From the NCBI GenBank assembly GCA_947683425.1, contig CANTUQ010000008.1:3332501-3396500 (forward strand): a stretch of 64,000 nucleotides of DNA, read 5' to 3'. Of the stretch, positions 1 through 12,255 are shown in pieces. Within the stretch, counting starts at the first letter, position 1; each line of letters begins with the position of its first letter. The notes below the pieces were generated by a model. It had not been told where the DNA came from and searched no databases. It worked only from the letters and a program-made list of their open reading frames with translations. Origin of the DNA: Excoecaria cochinchinensis. Taxonomy: Eukaryota; Streptophyta; Magnoliopsida; Malpighiales; Euphorbiaceae. The position numbers and the translations under genes are program-made.

Positions 1-2663
1 TGGTTTCTGGTGATCCCTCTTTGAAATCTATCAGATACTGGTTCAATACCTCATCAATTTTCTCTTCCGAGAGGTTGTCACCATCCCCTAGCACCCCTTT
101 AGCCCATTCATGTGATAAATACTGAAAAAGAAAACACAAAACAACATGAGCTGCCATTATAGTAATTAATACAATTTCATAAAAATTTGCTTTTGTTCAG
201 CATAACTGAAATTTTAAATAAACCAGACGATCAATGAAGCTTGAGAGAGTTTGTTTATGACAAAGGATTATCTATGCAAGTCCGGAACAAATAGCATATG
301 GCCTTACCTTCAGCTTTGCAGCAGTAGATGAAACATTAACAATTCTCGGGGAATCAGACAATTGAAGTAAGGGTATAAATGCCTCCACCATTCTCTTCGA
401 GCCATAATAGTTTATAGAAAAGCAATCTTCAGCTAATTCATATGTTTGGGTCAGGACTTCAGGCCACTTAACTTGTGAACCTGCCTGCATCAATTGAAGA
501 GACTTAATTATGTGAACAGCCACTGAAAGTTTGTTGTTTCCCCTGCCTGTCACCATTTCAAATATAATTTTTATACAATGCTTATATCATAACGTCAACT
601 GTCCGTCCACAATCCGGTGGTTGCATGTACTAGCAGATTATCAAAATCAAATTTACTACCATAAACACTTAATTAGATGAGGAAACATATGTCAGGAAGA
701 TTCGTCTGCAGAAATTCCTCCCTTAAGCTTCTTCAGCTATATATATTCATGTTGGCTCAAAGAGCTAATTTATGGGTTTTGATATATTAACAAAATATTT
801 GCATTTAATTAAATTGGATTTTTCTTGAACTTGAATAATGCAGATCCAAGTTTTAAGTTCTGATATACAGTGCTCTATTAACTACAAAACAGACATATTC
901 TACAATTATCAGAGCAGACTTTCAGCATTAAAGGTTTATTAAGAAATAAAATTGTAAAATCATCTTTAAGAAATTCACACACTTACGACACGTTAATTAC
1001 ATTGTTTTCTACATTTAAATATTTTTCAAAACACATATTTACTTAAAATAAAATTATTTTTTCCTAAAGTTAAAATTCCACAATTATAGTCATTTGAAAA
1101 AGCAAAGAGAGCTTTTTATTGAATTTAATTTTTCTTATTTAAAGAAATATAAAATTTGAAAAATTATTTTTTCAAACAGCTCTTTATTAACTAAGGAAAG
1201 ATAAAGACAAATCTTTTAAAACATAGAAACATTTTTGAAATGTTGCTTACACCCAACAACTATATTATTTTAGTATAAAAAGGAATTCTGTTAGTGTGTT
1301 TTATTGAGTGAGTGAAAAACGTTTTTATTCTACTTGTGTTTCATTTTGTAAGTTTTTCATTTTTTAATGTGCATACACGATCAAATCTACTCAATATAAT
1401 TATAGTTTCAATTGTAATCATATTAGTGAGAGTTGGTATATTTGTGAGATAAATTATGAGGTTAGGTTGCTATAATTTAGGAAAATAAATTAACAACTGT
1501 TTATGTTCTTTTACTTGGCAAAAAGAAATAAGTGTTTTGATCATTTTACTTTGAAAAAATGATCAAGTTTTGTACAGTTTTCACCTGGGAAGAAAAACTT
1601 GGAGTAGCTATATATAATAAGTTTCAGACTTTTGTCCGTAAATAGAGTTACATTAAAAAGATAGAAACTCTTAGGACAAATTGTCTTAATGAGAGGATTT
1701 AGGTAATGGTCGAACCTCTATAAATTACGATGTTATATTTCTCTTTTCTTTACTTTTTTTTTATTTTGTGCTCTATAATTTTTTATATATAAATTGACTG
1801 TTTTATGTTTAATAGAAATGATGAATTCGTAAATCATGCCATACTGAATATTAATTTTGCAAATTGATTTATCAAATTAAAGCATAATCTTTTCTCACTA
1901 AATATTTTGTTCATATATATATATATTTTAAGAAAAGATTTATCAAGTGCATGACATTAATTTACTATTAGTATATATCAAGCTGTACATATTTTTAATT
2001 TGGTCAGAATTATGAAATGATGTATTCACTCCCTTTTAAATCATATATTCGGGACTTACAATTCATACAAAAAAAACTTGCCTTACTAAGAGCACTTAAA
2101 GCATCACCATCATCTTTAGCCCCAAGAAATCCTGCGTTGTTAACCTGTCAAGTGTAGTAACATTATTTGTCATTAAATTATTAAAAATTATTACATGATA
2201 AAGCCAATTCATTTGTTTGTTCAATCCACTGAAAAGATTCTATCTTGAAGAACCAAATGCACCCGTTCATGTAGCCAAGATAAAAAAGAATTAACAACTT
2301 GGGTTTTAATCATACCAAGATATCAAGCTTTCCAAATTGAATTCTGACAAAATCAGCAAGAGTAGCAATACTGGAAGAATCAGCCACATCAAGTTGATGA
2401 AAAACCACAAAATCAGAGAGTCCAGAATCCTTGAGTTTTTGAACAGCTTCAAGGCCTCTCTTCTCATCTCTTGCTGTTAAAATTGCCACAATTCCATTCG
2501 AGGCCAACTGCTCACAAATTCCAAAACCAATCCCCTTGTTTGCTCCAGTAACCACTGCATACCTGAAAAAAAAAACAAAAACAAAATAGATAATCACCAA
2601 CAAAAATAAGAAGAGAGAATTGTGAACATGTTGAAAGAATTACCTTTTTGCTGCTTGTGCCAT
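1..2663 (-). CDS. Short-chain dehydrogenase/reductase, neomenthol dehydrogenase-like (5' part of gene)
   Basis: Seen: five minus-strand exons joined by GT-AG introns with consistent phases: 2644-2663 (starts MAQAAKR), 2316-2562, 2087-2144, 308-480, and 1-121 running off the window. The order of motifs is TGANKGIG (NADP-binding glycine motif), LDV with an acidic residue, NNAG, then NVSS holding the catalytic serine, followed by YLSHEWAKGVL. The Tyr-x-x-x-Lys pair should lie beyond the left edge. Family knowledge: plant SDRs with this layout (menthone/neomenthol reductases, salutaridine reductase, carbonyl reductase 1-like) are cytosolic NADPH-dependent reductases of small carbonyl compounds. 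Inference: substrate cannot be assigned. The start is chosen because it gives the usual short N-terminus before the Rossmann fold and splices in frame. Intron 3 is about 1.6 kb and holds nothing I recognise. Confidence 0.9.
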
Positions 2664-2705
2664 TGGTAATAATAAAGTTGAGAACTTTGAGCCTGAAGCG
2701 AGCTG

Positions 2706-2722
2706 GTGTGTGTGTGTGTGTG
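2706..2722. repeat. (GT)n microsatellite in the 5' leader of the SDR gene
   Basis: Eight GT dinucleotides lie just upstream of the SDR start codon on the minus strand, probably within its 5' untranslated region. Confidence 0.9.
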
Positions 2723-2877
2723 GATCAGAACGACTTATCAGTTCGATTGACCGTACAGACAGCTTGTCCTGCCTGTTTGATTTAATAAAAACGAAAACTA
2801 CTAAAACGTGCTCAAATCCAAGCAAAGCATCAATTGAGGGAACCGAAACTTTTGATTAGCTTTTTAACACTCACTTC

Positions 2878-2900
2878 AAATATATATATATATATATATA
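2878..2900. repeat. (AT)n microsatellite
   Basis: Alternating AT run about 23 bases long upstream of the SDR gene. Confidence 0.9.
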
Positions 2901-3794
2901 AACAATTGCAAAATTCTCCCTTTCCTTTTAAATGCCTATTTTAAACTTTTCACCAAAATAAAAAAAAAATATTAATTCATTTAATTATTTATTAAATTAA
3001 TTTATTATAAAATATTATGTCTCTTTAATGCAAAAATAATTATTTATTAAAACAAAATTAATATAAAAAATAATTTGTAATTATAATTTAGTTTTTAAAT
3101 ATACATTTATTTAAAAATAAAAATAAAATACAAAATAAATATTTATAAAAAAATAGAGAAATTATAGTTATTCACTTTTTAATTTATTTTTTAAAATATT
3201 AAAATTTAAAACTCACTAGAATATAATATTACTTTAAATTTTTCCTAAATCTATTTGAAAAAATGATTAAAAAGTTAGAATAAAATATATCGCTAAATAA
3301 AAAATTTACATGTTATAACCTGAAATGAATAAATTAATATTATACCTATTTCCTTATCACACAATAATGTCTCTAGGGTGAAATTTGACTAGGGATACTA
3401 TTTTTTAACATATTATTACTTTTTTTTTCACACACAAACACACACACGCATATATATATGGTGTTGTTGATAATATATTCTTAAACTATTTATAAATACT
3501 TCTATTTTAAAAAAGAAAAAACCTGTTGAACCTGATCGAACCATGATCCATTTGAAAATCCGATTTAATGTTAGGTCCGGTTTTAAGTAATATAGGAAAT
3601 TATTGTAGCTATAACTGCAGGAATTGAGGCATTGCTAATAAATTATGGGCTCATTATGATATTGCCCTAATCTATTACTCCCTCTATTTCTTTTTAAGTG
3701 TTTATTTTAACCAAAATTAAGAAATCATTAATTTATTTAGTAATTTACTAAAGTAGCCTCTTATAAAATGTTGTTTATCTTTAATGAACCAATA
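2901..3794. other. AT-rich intergenic DNA
   Basis: No open frame, TIR pair or RNA gene is apparent here. A short CA-rich run occurs near 3431-3450. Upstream regulatory sequence of the SDR gene may be included, but no single site can be supported. Confidence 0.5.
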
Positions 3795-4065
3795 TTACTA
3801 CAAAAAAAAAAGGAAATTAGCGACGGAAATTTCCGTCGCTAATTATTTTTAGCGACAATACAACTAACCGTCGCTAATACAGCCGTCGCAAGGAATTTTA
3901 CGACGAAAACATAAAACAGTTGCTAAAAATAGCGACAGCAAATTTCATCGTTAAAAACAAAATATTCCGTAGCTAAATAACCCCTAAAGTAGTTGCAGAA
4001 ATTATTTAAAAAATATTAGCGACTAAAAATTCCGTCACAAAAATTATTAAATTTTTTATTATTAT
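3795..4065 (+). mobile_element. CACTA-like transposon terminus (remnant)
   Basis: The stretch opens with TACTACAAAAAAAAAA and then carries repeated words of the type TTAGCGACGGAAA and TCCGTCGCTAA in both orientations, the subterminal repeat pattern of plant En/Spm (CACTA) elements. The first base differs from the canonical CACTA end, and no matching opposite end was found nearby, so this is probably an old or truncated copy. Its repeat words match those of the better-preserved element beginning at 6266. Confidence 0.6.
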
Positions 4066-4075
4066 TTTCATTTTA

Positions 4076-4077
<2 letters not shown>

Positions 4078-4114
<37 letters not shown>
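4078..4114. repeat. (ATT)n microsatellite
   Basis: About twelve consecutive ATT triplets. Confidence 0.9.
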
Positions 4115-4117
<3 letters not shown>

Positions 4118-4170
4118 ATCAAAAAATTAATTTATATAAATAATAATTATGCAATATTATTAACAATATT

Positions 4171-4354
4171 ATTAATTTAAAAAATATAATATCATAAAAC
4201 TAAATTAAATTGTACAATACTTAAAAACACTAATTTAAACTAAATAGTGTTACTGCAACACTATTAATTTAAAAAAATATGATATCATAGAACTATATTA
4301 AATTATACAATACTTAAAAGGCACTAATTCAAACTAAATAATACTACTTAGAAT
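4171..4354. repeat. Two-copy tandem duplication, period about 92 bp
   Basis: Two adjacent diverged copies, each starting ATTAATTTAAAAAA and including a TATCATA block followed by ACAATACTTAAAA. The second starts at 4263. Confidence 0.7.
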
Positions 4355-6262
4355 CAACGCTAACAATGTTTTTCACACTATGCTAATAAAAAATTAAAAC
4401 TTCACAATAACTTTCTAAAATGTTTATCATTTCTCACAAGCAGCAACCAATAATATACATGCCTTTCATGTCGTTATCTTCATCAAACTCCAATACCTGC
4501 AAATTCCAAATAAAATTTTTAAATTATTAGATATCAAAACATAGGATAATTAATATAATATCAATTTTCTATCAACATGTCTTATATTAATTATCATTAC
4601 ATTTTATAAATATTTATAATTCAACCAATACACCATATAAAATTTCCAAAAGTAATTGGTTATCCTAATTTATTAATTTTGATTTTTGCAGTTAATAGGA
4701 ACCAGCTTTATATGCACCTGGTATATAGAGGAGTACCTGATAGACTTCTTCAAACTAATCAACATTAGCACAACTGGTGGCTTCAGAACAACAAGTTTCC
4801 AAAATGGCCTCCCATCCCCCTATCAATAGAAGAAGATATCAACTGAACTTCAGTCGGAGCTTATGATGTATGAAAAAGTCCTAGAAAATAAGTAAGAGCA
4901 ACAAAGAACAAGAAGAGCAATATATCTAATTGGCAAACAGGGAAACTTGATGTAATGTAACCAAGTCTTTGAAAAAGATAAGAGCTAATTGTGATTTTCA
5001 ACAGCAACATGCTTTTTTTTCCACTTGACAAAGCACTGTAACTGTCAAGGTAGATTCAAGTTTTGTTAGTTCTAATCAAGAACCTTCTCTCTATTATCAC
5101 AGAACCATAATAACAATGGAAAATTGAGAATAAACATATCAAATAAGAAATTTTAACTTCTACCAAATCAGAAGTTCATGAGCCTTTGGATATTCAGGAA
5201 ATGGTACAATATGATTCAGTAAGATGTTATTGCAGTAGCTAATAATAGTCTCATACAAAATCTGCATAGTCACTTCCAACCTCTTATCTTACGGTAGAAA
5301 AACCTAGTTAAATAATCTAATATTCAACTATAAACAATTGTGCTTGACAAAAGCAAGCAAGAGACTGGTTTTATTCTGTATCACTATCAAACCATAGTTT
5401 GCAATTTCTTACAATTGATTTAGGTAATTAACTGCGTATCCTATGTTGCTTCAAAAAAAATTACATATTATATTAAAATTATATCAAATCATATTGTGAA
5501 ATTAAAAAATAATAGTTAACAATTAATAAAAAAAAATTAATATTATAAATTTTTCATTAATTGTTTGTAGCTAATTTTTTCAATTATTTGAGAGATTATA
5601 TATAATTCGTGAAGCATTTTGAAATATTGCTATCAGTTAAGAGAGATTATACTTAATTTATGGATGATTTTGGAATATTGGTGTGAAAAATGAACTAATT
5701 GAAATCAAATAAAATATGTGATAAATGGTTTTGCTTTAAAATATTGGAGAATTTTACAAATAAAAAGAAATTTTAATTTATTTAATTTGCTCAAGTTATG
5801 ACTGAGACATAGACATCTTCTTAATTGATGCTTTGCTTGACATATAATGTAAAAGTAGGGTGTGAGATATGGGGAAAATGAAACAAAATGTATGAACCAA
5901 CATCAATTTTATTCAACTTTCCCCAATCCTCACATACTACTTGTCATCTTATAATTTCAAGCTTTGCTTGCTCAAGGTCTCATGTTGCAGAACTGCAGTA
6001 AAAAATATGTTCAGGCAAGACTTGAGATATTGGAGTAAATTAAACAAACTACCTGAAAGTAAATTATTTAACTTCATCCAATTCTCACATACTGCTCAGA
6101 CATCATCTATGCAGTAGCAAGGCTTCAACCTTCAATACAAACATGTGAATGTTGGATATGAAACATTGGAGGAAACTAAACAGAAAGCAAACTCAGATGC
6201 CAATTGCTTAATTTCCTCCAATTTTCGCATACAACATCTGGAAGTGGAATCAGAGACTCTTC
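4355..6262. other. Non-coding AT-rich DNA left of the CACTA element
   Basis: No convincing gene. On the minus strand a short segment near 4475-4500 follows a possible acceptor and could encode VLEFDEDNDMKG, and another near 4735-4825 is briefly open before a possible donor. Neither is recognisable, and they may be exon remnants of an older element that begins at 3795. The three bases at 6263-6265 (CTC) are the target-site copy of the next element. Confidence 0.4.
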
Positions 6263-6289
6263 CTCCACTACAAGAAAAAGGATTAATAC

Positions 6290-6725
6290 TGACGGAGTTT
6301 TACCGACGGATTCGAAACCGTCGCTAAATAGCGACGGAATACACATAAATAGCGACGAAATTAATTTAGGGACGGAAATAATTATCCGTCGCTAAAATAG
6401 CGACGGAGAATAAACTCCGTCGCGAAAAAGAGCGCCAAACCTTCCCCCCAGAAATTGCGACAGAAATTAGCGACGGATATATAAATCTGTCGTTAAAAAA
6501 AAATTAATTTACATTTAGCGACGGAATTTTATTCCGTCGCTATAATTGGCGACGGAGTTAGAAATCGTCGCTAAATTTAGCGACGGATATCTAATTCCGT
6601 CGCGAAAAAGAAATAAATTTAAAAAATAAAATGCTTTTAGCGACGGAAGTACTATTCCGCCGCTAATTACCGACGGAATGCAATTTTTGTCGATATTTGT
6701 AGCGACGGAAATTGATTCCGTCGGG
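6290..6725. repeat. 5' subterminal repeat array of the CACTA element
   Basis: More than a dozen short words built on TAGCGACGGA or its complement TCCGTCGCTA, direct and inverted, spaced by tens of bases. In characterised CACTA elements such words bind the TNPA-type protein. Binding here is inferred. Confidence 0.85.
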
Positions 6726-6738
6726 AAATCTGAATTAA

Positions 6739-7081
6739 ATTCAGATTACCCCTCCCCCCCCACCCCCGATCCTCTCTCTCTCCTCCCTCTCCCCTCACTC
6801 TGCCCTCCGGTGTCCGCTCCCCTGCCCTCTCGCCGCCGACGACCGCCCCTCCCCTCCGATCGCCGGTCCCCTCCCCTCCTCCTCCTCCTCCTCCTCCTTT
6901 CTTCCCTCCCTTCTCTCTTTTTTTCCCGCTCCGTTCTTCCCTTCTTCTTCCCTCCCTCCGTGCGCCTTCTCTTCTTCGCCGCCGTCGACCGCCGCTGCTC
7001 CGGCGTTGGCTTCCTCTCCTCCTCAGCCTGGTCATCCTCCCTCCTCCGCCTCCTCCTCCTCTCCTCTCCTCCGGAGTCAGG
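6739..7081 (+). other. C/T-rich leader exon of the CACTA transcript
   Basis: A strongly C- and T-rich, GC-rich block (CCTCC and CTCCTCCTC runs) immediately follows the subterminal array and ends at GAGTCAG followed by GTAAGCCG, a good splice donor. The position fits a 5' untranslated first exon of the transposase transcript. Long open frames cross it on both strands but have only low-complexity composition, so I do not call them coding. The next coding exon starts at 8126. Confidence 0.5.
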
Positions 7082-8083
7082 TAAGCCGATCTGCCCCTAT
7101 TCCCTTTTTTTTAATTATTATCATTATTATTATTATTAATTTATTTAACTTAATTAGACAATGAATTATTAACTATTGTTCAAAGAAAAAATTAATTTTT
7201 AATTAGTGTTCATTGTTGTTAGAATTAATTTAAATTAGTTATGTTAATTAAATATTTTGTTATTTTTAAAAAATACAATGAATTAATTAGTGTTAATTGT
7301 TGTTAGAATGTTAAACATTTGTTGAAATAGATTATTGTTAGTGTTATTAATATTAGTAGGATTATGGTTAATTAATAAAATGACAAATTTAATGTTGTTA
7401 GTATTATTGTATATAAAATAATAAGATTAGCATTTAGAACACCACAACTTTCATCATTTATATCTCATTCTTACACCATTCATTATATAATTAAAGATAA
7501 TTTTTTTTTGTGAAAAAATAGAATATATATATATATATTAGCGAATGAAATGATAAAAAAATTAGAATATGATATTCCGACAAATTATGTAGCGCCAAAA
7601 GTTTGAAAACACCAATTCTCATAAAAATATGTTTGGATATGTAAATAATAATAATAATAATAATAATTTCCCTTTCTTGAAATTGTGGATTCTGAAATAT
7701 AATGAAAATAATAATTTGATTTATACTCATTTTTATTATGTGAACCAAACTCAATTTAATTGGATTAAATTAAGAAAATATTATTACTATAATTATTATT
7801 ATTATTATTATCACTTTTATAATATAGGTTATTGAGTATAATATTATTGTAAAGTTATTTTTTTAATTAGTATTATTATCTAGGTTATTGACTGTAATAT
7901 GATAAATTTGTATTTTTTTTTTGTTTTGAGCATAATAATCCGTATAACTTTTGTTTAATTGAACACCAATTGTCATAATTAATCATTTATTTAATATAAA
8001 AGTAGTTATATTATGAGTTGCTAGCATTATTGTCTAATATATTAAGTTTTGTTTTTTTTTGAATTAGATTTTTATAATTCTAT
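7082..8083. other. AT-rich intron-like spacer inside the CACTA element
   Basis: AT-rich DNA with triplet runs (ATT near 7115-7138, AAT near 7646-7668, ATT near 7790-7812) and a TA run near 7525. No coding signal. Probably the first intron of the transposase transcript. Confidence 0.5.
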
Positions 8084-8125
8084 TTGAGATGTCTCCTTGT
8101 TCATGTAACAGTTTTGGAATTAATT

Positions 8126-9611
8126 ATGAGTAACGTAGATAGATCTTGGATGTATAGACGAAAAACAAGAGATGGTTACATTAATCCTGAATTTGTGGAA
8201 GGGGTTCAGTCGTTTATTGAATATGCCAGTTCTCAACCTGCATATATGGACGGGGCTAAAATAAGATGTCCATGCAAAAAGTGCCAACATCTTAGTTATT
8301 CGTCAGTCGATGAAGTGTATTTTCACCTGTTACGAAAGGAATTTGTGCAAAATTATTTTGAGTGGACACGACACGGAGAAACATCAATCTGTAGTACATC
8401 AAGTGGAAATGTGGGTAACATGTGGACAACTGAGGGTGAATTTGAAAGAGAGGGGGAATTTGTAGCCGATGATGTAGGGGTGACTGATAATCCATACGTT
8501 CAAATGGTTTACGATGCAGCTGGCCATGATTTTAGGGAAAGTACACCAATGCTGGAAGAACCCAACGAAAATGCAACAAAATTTTATGATTTGTTAAACT
8601 CAGCAGATCAGGAGTTATGGCCAGGCTGCGATAACATGACTCAGTTATCTTCTGTAGCTCGGATATTGAATATAAAATCCGAATGCCATATTTCAGATCG
8701 AGGTTTTGACCAAATTCTTGCTTGGTACAATGAATCATTGCCTCCTGACCATAAAATGGTTGATAATTTGTACAATGTGAAGAAACTGATCAGTGGTTTA
8801 GGTTTGTCCATACATATATGAATATATGAAATATATGATTTAAATGATGTTAGCTTATTGGAATATGTAGGCATCAACAAATGCAACTGACAACAAGTAC
8901 ATCACTGATCTTGCAAAAGGACCTTTGCGATATGTTAAATCATTTTTGATGTATTTCGTGAATGGATATAAATTTCATACACAGAGTCATGGTCATAACA
9001 AAGAAACGGTAAACAGTGGGGTTTGCATTCAAGGAGAGTTGATGGATTATTATGGGCAAATTGTTGATATAATTGAAGTCGAGTATCCCGCGTTGCCAAT
9101 AAAACGTTGTGTATTATTCAAGTGCGAATGGTATGATCCAACTATTAACGTGGGAACAAAAATACATACCAGATACAATTTAGTTGAAGTCAACCAGCGT
9201 AGAAGATTGAGGAACTTTGAACCATTTGTGTTGGCAATGCAAGTGGGCCAGGTATATTATGTCTCCTATCCAAGCGTAAAGCGAGATAGATCGGAATGGT
9301 TTGCAGCGTGCAAAGTCCAACCAAGAGGCCTTTATGAAAGGAAAGGCGCCGGACAAAGTGAACGTTCTGAAAATAATGATGCATTTCAGGAGGAAGAACC
9401 GGAAGTTCATGAAATCAACAACTCTCTGAATTTTGAAGATAACGAACCATTGAACTATGCGGACAATGAATTTGTTGACATTGATGGTGAGGATGACGAA
9501 GAAACTTTGGTTGGCGATGGATCTGATGACGAGCCAGAATTTTCCTCTTATACATCGAAAAATGAGGATGATTTGAATTACGATTTACAGCTTAGTGACG
9601 ATAGCGAATAA
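8126..9611 (+). pseudogene. Tnp2-like CACTA transposase, catalytic core deleted
   Basis: Seen: the first open segment (8126 to about 8805) starts MSNVDRSWMYRR and contains the Transpos_assoc-type domain with a CPCKKC cluster, a later histidine-rich stretch and the FEWTRHGE motif, then the conserved YDLL and VKKLISGLGL region. The second (8871-9611, after a TAG acceptor) starts near GPLRYVKS and contains the DUF4216-type domain with VNGYKFHT, the CEWYDP motif and YYVSYPS, followed by an acidic tail. Family knowledge: intact Tnp2 proteins carry the DDE-type Transposase_21 domain and DUF4218 between these parts. Here only about 65 bases separate them. Inference: an internal deletion removed several hundred codons, so the product could not cut DNA. 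The truncated protein might still be expressed. Confidence 0.88.
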
Positions 9612-9749
9612 TTTGTTTAACTACTTGCTTATCATGTGAGACCAATTAATATTGCACTGACTTGGATATTAATTTAATATGCTTATTACAATGTAATTAT
9701 TTTCTATTATCTGATAATATGCATTTTCCTTATAATGGCAGGTTGAAAA

Positions 9750-11649
9750 ATGTTTAAGCGAAAGAAGAGAACGTCGATTCCTCCGCGTCTCAGGTTGCAT
9801 GATGTCGGTGACAGTACTAGTAATGGAGGATCCCCATCACATGGGCTCAATGCCAGCACTGAGGCTGCCGCATCACCGCCCATCTCTGTTGCACCATCTA
9901 CCATTCCTTCCACTGATTCCACTCCTATGGCACACCCAGAATCTATGCTACCTCAGGGGTCAGGAACAGAACAAGCGGAAGAGCCTACGCCTGGCTCAAT
10001 TGGTGAGGATGGAAGAGTATACATCAATATCACAGCTGAGGAGTAAGTAATTAATATTTCACTTCATTATGATTTCAATGACAGTTATTACTTGTACTAA
10101 CATTATTCACATTGTTGTATCTTAGATTGAATCCTTCAAGAAAGTGCTCACGCATAATGACAACCTCTTTCAAAAACAGAATTGAATACGATGGGTTTGC
10201 CTGGAAGAATGTGTCAGAGGAAACAAAGATTTTTTATTTCGAAGAATTTAAGGTAAAACATTTATGATAAAGTTTGTTACATAACAAATTATATTTTACA
10301 CTTGCTTACATTTTGTTTTTTGTTCTGTCTGTCTCATAAGAAACAATGTTATTGGAACTCGGCGTTTGACGATATCATGCCTTCTGTGTGGGAGACTCGT
10401 GCGCGGGCACGTTACAGAGATTTAGTCTGCTTGATAAAAAATGGTGGTGTCCGACCTCCCTACATGACCGAAGATGTATGGGCACATTGGAGACAGTATT
10501 GGACGACCCCTGAAGCCATTTCCATTTCAGAGCAGAATTCTAGTAACAGACGGGGAGGACCTGAGGGACTCAGTTCATGCTTGCATACTGGAGGATCGTT
10601 GTCGCATCGGGAACATGCAGATAGACTTGTAAGTATTACAAAATATTACTTTTACCACTGTAATTAATGGTTAGGATGTCTGAATTTTATCTCATTACCA
10701 TAGAGGAGGATGGGAATGTTACTTGTGTGAGGAGTTTGCTTTGTTGTTGAATGTTGGATTGTAGCATAGTCTCGAAATTTGAAGTATTTTTTTGTCTATG
10801 TATACAGGAGGTATGCTCCAAATATAGGGGAAACTCTGCCGAAATTTAAGTAAAAACTTTACAAAATATTACTTTTACCACTGTAATTAATGGTTAGGAT
10901 GTCTGAATTTTATCTCATTACCATAGAGGAGGATGGGAATGTTACTTGTGTGAGGAGTTTGCTTTGTTGTTGAATGTTGGATTGTAGCATAGTCTCGAAA
11001 TTTGAAGTGTTTTTTTGTGTATGTATACAGGAGGTATGCTACAAATATAGGGGAAACTCTGCCGAAATTTAAGTAAAAACTTGTACGAATAGTCAATAAA
11101 TTATAGTTCATCTTTAATTCTTTTTATGTTTACAGGGAGCATCGATTATGCTGAGGTATTTTTACACACCCACACCAACAAGCATGATGGTCAAACATTC
11201 GTCAATTCTCGGTCAAGGGTTTTACATGTATGTTCAAGTTACTATATTTTACAAATTTTAAATATTACTTATTATTAATCGTTACTTATTGTAAAACATT
11301 TGTCCTACGACAGGAACAAGTTCAAGATGCAATTCAGCAACGCTCACATACTTCTGATTATGTTGATGAGAATCAAATCTATTATGAAGTGTCTGGTGGT
11401 AGAGACCAGCGAGGACGGATATTTGGCTTAGGTTCTTTGGCCAAATCCTGTCACTCGCATTCCTCAAGTTCAAGTACTGCCGCATCACATAGACGGTCTG
11501 AATCCAGGCGAGTCCATGAACTTGAGAATACTGTAAATGAGCTGAGATCTGAATTGCAACAGTCACAGACTCGATGGCAGCAATCTCTCGACTTCATATC
11601 TGAGCTGCGCAATGAGATGGAAAATTTGAAGGGTATGGTGTCATCGTAG
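9750..11649 (+). CDS. Transposase_24-family protein (TNPA-like) of the CACTA element
   Basis: Seen: exons 9750-10042, 10126-10252, 10341-10628, 11136-11227 and 11314-11649, each with fitting GT/AG borders. Exon 1 is Ser/Pro-rich. Exons 2 and 3 hold FYFEEFK, RYRDLVCLIK and VWAHWRQYW. Exon 4 holds FLHTHTNKHDG and SRSRVLH, the signature of the plant Transposase_24 (En/Spm) family. Exon 5 has IYYEVSGG and a C-terminal coiled coil. Family knowledge: this protein class binds subterminal repeats and cooperates with Tnp2. Odd: the 3-4 junction does not keep frame as I place it, so the border or this copy is damaged. Intron 3 contains a 223-bp tandem duplication. Confidence 0.78.
10638..11083. repeat. 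Two-copy 223-bp tandem duplication in an intron
   Basis: Copies at 10638-10860 and 10861-11083, both starting ACAAAATATTACTTTTACCA, differing at only a few bases by eye. It lies inside intron 3 of the Transposase_24 gene. The high similarity suggests a recent duplication. Confidence 0.95.
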
Positions 11650-11884
11650 CAGTCCGATCGTACTTCTCAGCCGCCGCCGCCGCCATCAGCTTAATTAGTT
11701 ATTATTCTGTATTAGACATGGATATTATGTTATTACATAATTACTAACTTTATAACTAGTACAATTATTAAATTCGACTATTATTGGATATTAAAATTTA
11801 GATATCATCTTCATTTGCTCATTATTTTACAATTAATTTTACAGGTTATAATTTGCATTATAAAAATATAATTGTTAATTAAGG
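11650..11884. other. 3' region of the Transposase_24 gene
   Basis: Contains a short CCG triplet run (about 11669-11685) directly after the stop codon, then AT-rich DNA up to the right subterminal array. Probably 3' untranslated sequence. Confidence 0.5.
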
Positions 11885-12255
11885 GGGGGGAATTTGTCGA
11901 ATTTCCCGACGGAAGTTCAATTTCCATCGGGAATAATTCCCGACGGAATAGAGTATTCCGTCGGGAAATAATTCCCTACGGAAATTCTACTTTCGTCGAG
12001 AAATTACCGACGGAATACTCTATTCCGTCGGGAATTATTCCCGACGGAAATTGAACTTCCGTCGGTAATTATTACCGACGGAAGTTCTATCGATAATAAT
12101 TACCGACGGAATAGAGTATTCCGTCGGGAATTATTCCCGACGGAATTTTTTCGTCGGGAACATTTCCCTACGCCTATATCGCCGACGAAAAATATTCCGT
12201 CGGCATTTTATTTTCCCGATGGAAATTACACATTTTTCGTCGGTAATTTCCGTCG
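11885..12255. repeat. 3' subterminal repeat array of the CACTA element
   Basis: Dense direct and inverted words of the form TCCCGACGGAA and TTCCGTCGGGAA, many arranged as near-palindromes. The core CGACGGAA is shared with the left array, but the flanking bases differ (CC in place of AG). Confidence 0.9.

Noticed and set aside
2640..2825. 61-codon minus-strand frame ending MAQAAKR
   Set aside because: Only the last codons are the real first exon of the SDR gene; the upstream part includes the GT repeat and is leader.
6667..7139. Long open frames on both strands, arginine/glycine-rich or leucine/serine/proline-rich
   Set aside because: They arise from the C/T-rich low-complexity leader; both strands are open at once and the composition is not protein-like.
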